From contig JBBDSV010000062.1 of assembly GCA_040904785.1 (NCBI GenBank), positions 1-30,878 on the forward strand: a stretch of DNA of 30,878 nucleotides, given 5' to 3'. This DNA is from JBBDSV01 sp040904785 (lineage in GTDB: Bacteria; Actinomycetota; Nitriliruptoria; Nitriliruptorales; Nitriliruptoraceae). Below the pieces are notes generated by a model that did no database searches, was not told the DNA's origin, and saw only the letters and a program-made list of their open reading frames with translations. This document shows positions 30,332 through 30,878 of this stretch, in pieces (positions within the stretch are counted from its first letter, which is position 1; each line of letters opens with the position of its first letter). The position numbers and the translations under genes are program-made.

Positions 30332-30658
30332 CTAGAACGTGGCGTCACACTTCTTGCAGCGTCGGACTTTCGAGCGACGGTCGCCCTCGGTCTCGTACAC
30401 GAAGCCGACACGGGTTGCTTCCCCGCACGAGGGGCAGACGGGCAGCACGTTCGACACGTGCACGGGGGCCTCGGTCTCGATGATGCCCCCCTCCTGCGTG
30501 CCGCCCTGCTGCTGCATGCGTTCGTGCTTCTTGACGTAGTTCACGCCTTCGACCAGCACCTTGTCCCGGTCGAAGAAGAGGCGAACCACGCGGCCGGTGC
30601 GGCCGGCATCCTTGCCGGCGATCACCTGGACCTGGTCGTCCTTACGGATGCGATGCAC
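30332..30658 (-). CDS. rplX: 50S ribosomal protein L24
   Basis: A 108-residue early-assembly protein. The KOW motif reads DQVQVIAGKDAGRTGRVVRL, followed by VEGVNYVKKHER. The C-terminal Cys75-x2-Cys78 and Cys101-x2-Cys104 form a zinc-ribbon-like end found in many L24 proteins. GTG at 30658 shares its G with the rplN TAG stop (TAGTG), so translation is coupled to rplN. Confidence 0.97.
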   Translation of the reverse strand: MHRIRKDDQVQVIAGKDAGRTGRVVRLFFDRDKVLVEGVNYVKKHERMQQQGGTQEGGIIETEAPVHVSNVLPVCPSCGEATRVGFVYETEGDRRSKVRRCKKCDATF

Positions 30659-30878
30659 TACAACACCTCCGGGGCGAGCGAGATGATCCGCATGAACCGC
30701 TTGTCGCGCAGCTCGCGGGCGACCGGACCGAAGATCCGGGTGCCGCGGGGCGTGCCGTCCGGTCGGATGATCACGCAGGCGTTCTCGTCGAACCGGATGT
30801 AGGACCCGTCCGAGCGTCGCCGCTCCTTCGACGTGCGAACGACGACACAGCGGACGACCTCCCCCTTCTTGACATTCG
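30658..30878 (-). CDS. rplN: 50S ribosomal protein L14, C-terminal part (5' end outside window)
   Basis: The frame runs in from the right edge and ends at TAG 30658-30660. The 72 visible residues read VKKGEVVRCVVVRTSKE, DGSYIRFDENACVIIR, then PRGTRIFGPVARELRDK and FMRIISLAPEVL, the unmistakable C-terminus of L14. About the first 50 residues are outside the window. The start is missing, but homology is clear. Confidence 0.97.
   Translation of the reverse strand, partial: NVKKGEVVRCVVVRTSKERRRSDGSYIRFDENACVIIRPDGTPRGTRIFGPVARELRDKRFMRIISLAPEVL

Noticed and set aside
1..30878. tRNA or rRNA genes, CRISPR arrays, insertion sequences, prophage genes
   Set aside because: I looked on both strands and found no cloverleaf, no regular spaced repeats, no transposase and no integrase signature.

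Overview
The window is a high-GC actinobacterial chromosome segment and the genes are almost all on the minus strand. Its backbone is the end of the S10/spc/alpha ribosomal protein super-operon, followed by the rplQ-truA-rplM-rpsI-glmM-glmS order typical of Actinobacteria. An F420-type luciferase-like oxidoreductase, an FrhB-like (F420 hydrogenase beta family) protein, Z-type S14 and an extended acidic L17 all fit an actinobacterium. The overall style suggests Acidimicrobiia (Ilumatobacter-like), but that finer placement is an inference. A run of exactly 100 N (22143-22242) shows this is a draft scaffold.

Layout, in the direction of minus-strand transcription (high to low coordinates). 30878-23934: rplN (partial), rplX, rplE, rpsN, rpsH, rplF, rplR, rpsE, rpmD, rplO, secY, adk, map. 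23906-21873: an inserted two-gene unit with its own putative promoter, an FrhB-like iron-sulfur flavoprotein overlapping an EamA transporter that contains the N gap. 21854-17108: a second promoter and leader, then infA, rpmJ, rpsM, rpsK, rpsD, rpoA, rplQ, truA. 17094-14660: a third promoter and a structured leader, then rplM, rpsI, glmM. 14663-13178: an aldehyde dehydrogenase with its own promoter. 13168-1321: a very compact chain, glmS, nnr, alr, alpha/beta hydrolase, P1 peptidase, LLM oxidoreductase, a divergent uracil-DNA glycosylase, tsaE, tsaB, rimI, tsaD and a GNAT enzyme. Most junctions in it are 1-4 base start/stop overlaps. 1-1378, plus strand: the tail of a phosphoribosyltransferase, a dienelactone hydrolase-like protein and a small DUF6295-like protein that overlaps the end of the GNAT gene convergently.

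Functionally, the segment makes ribosomal proteins, RNA polymerase alpha, IF-1, the secretion channel SecY, and the methionine-removal and nucleotide-balance enzymes Map and Adk. It also makes tRNA modification enzymes (TruA for pseudouridine, TsaB/E/D for t6A), amino-sugar and D-alanine precursors for the cell wall (GlmM, GlmS, Alr), and the NAD(P)HX repair enzyme.

The most interesting unexplained structure is in RNA. Nine intercistronic gaps in the ribosomal super-operon carry an inverted repeat within 2-14 nt of the upstream stop codon; the best is a perfect 12-bp stem between rplR and rpsE. Both the infA and rplM promoters have a TACGCT -10 box, and both predicted transcripts begin almost at once with a perfect 8-bp hairpin followed by a long leader. 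The rplM leader has an additional 8-bp long-range pairing, which makes it a candidate L13 autoregulatory RNA. The FrhB-like/EamA pair inserted into the otherwise conserved map-infA junction is the best candidate for an undescribed protein system. There are no rRNA or tRNA genes, insertion sequences or CRISPR arrays that I could recognise.
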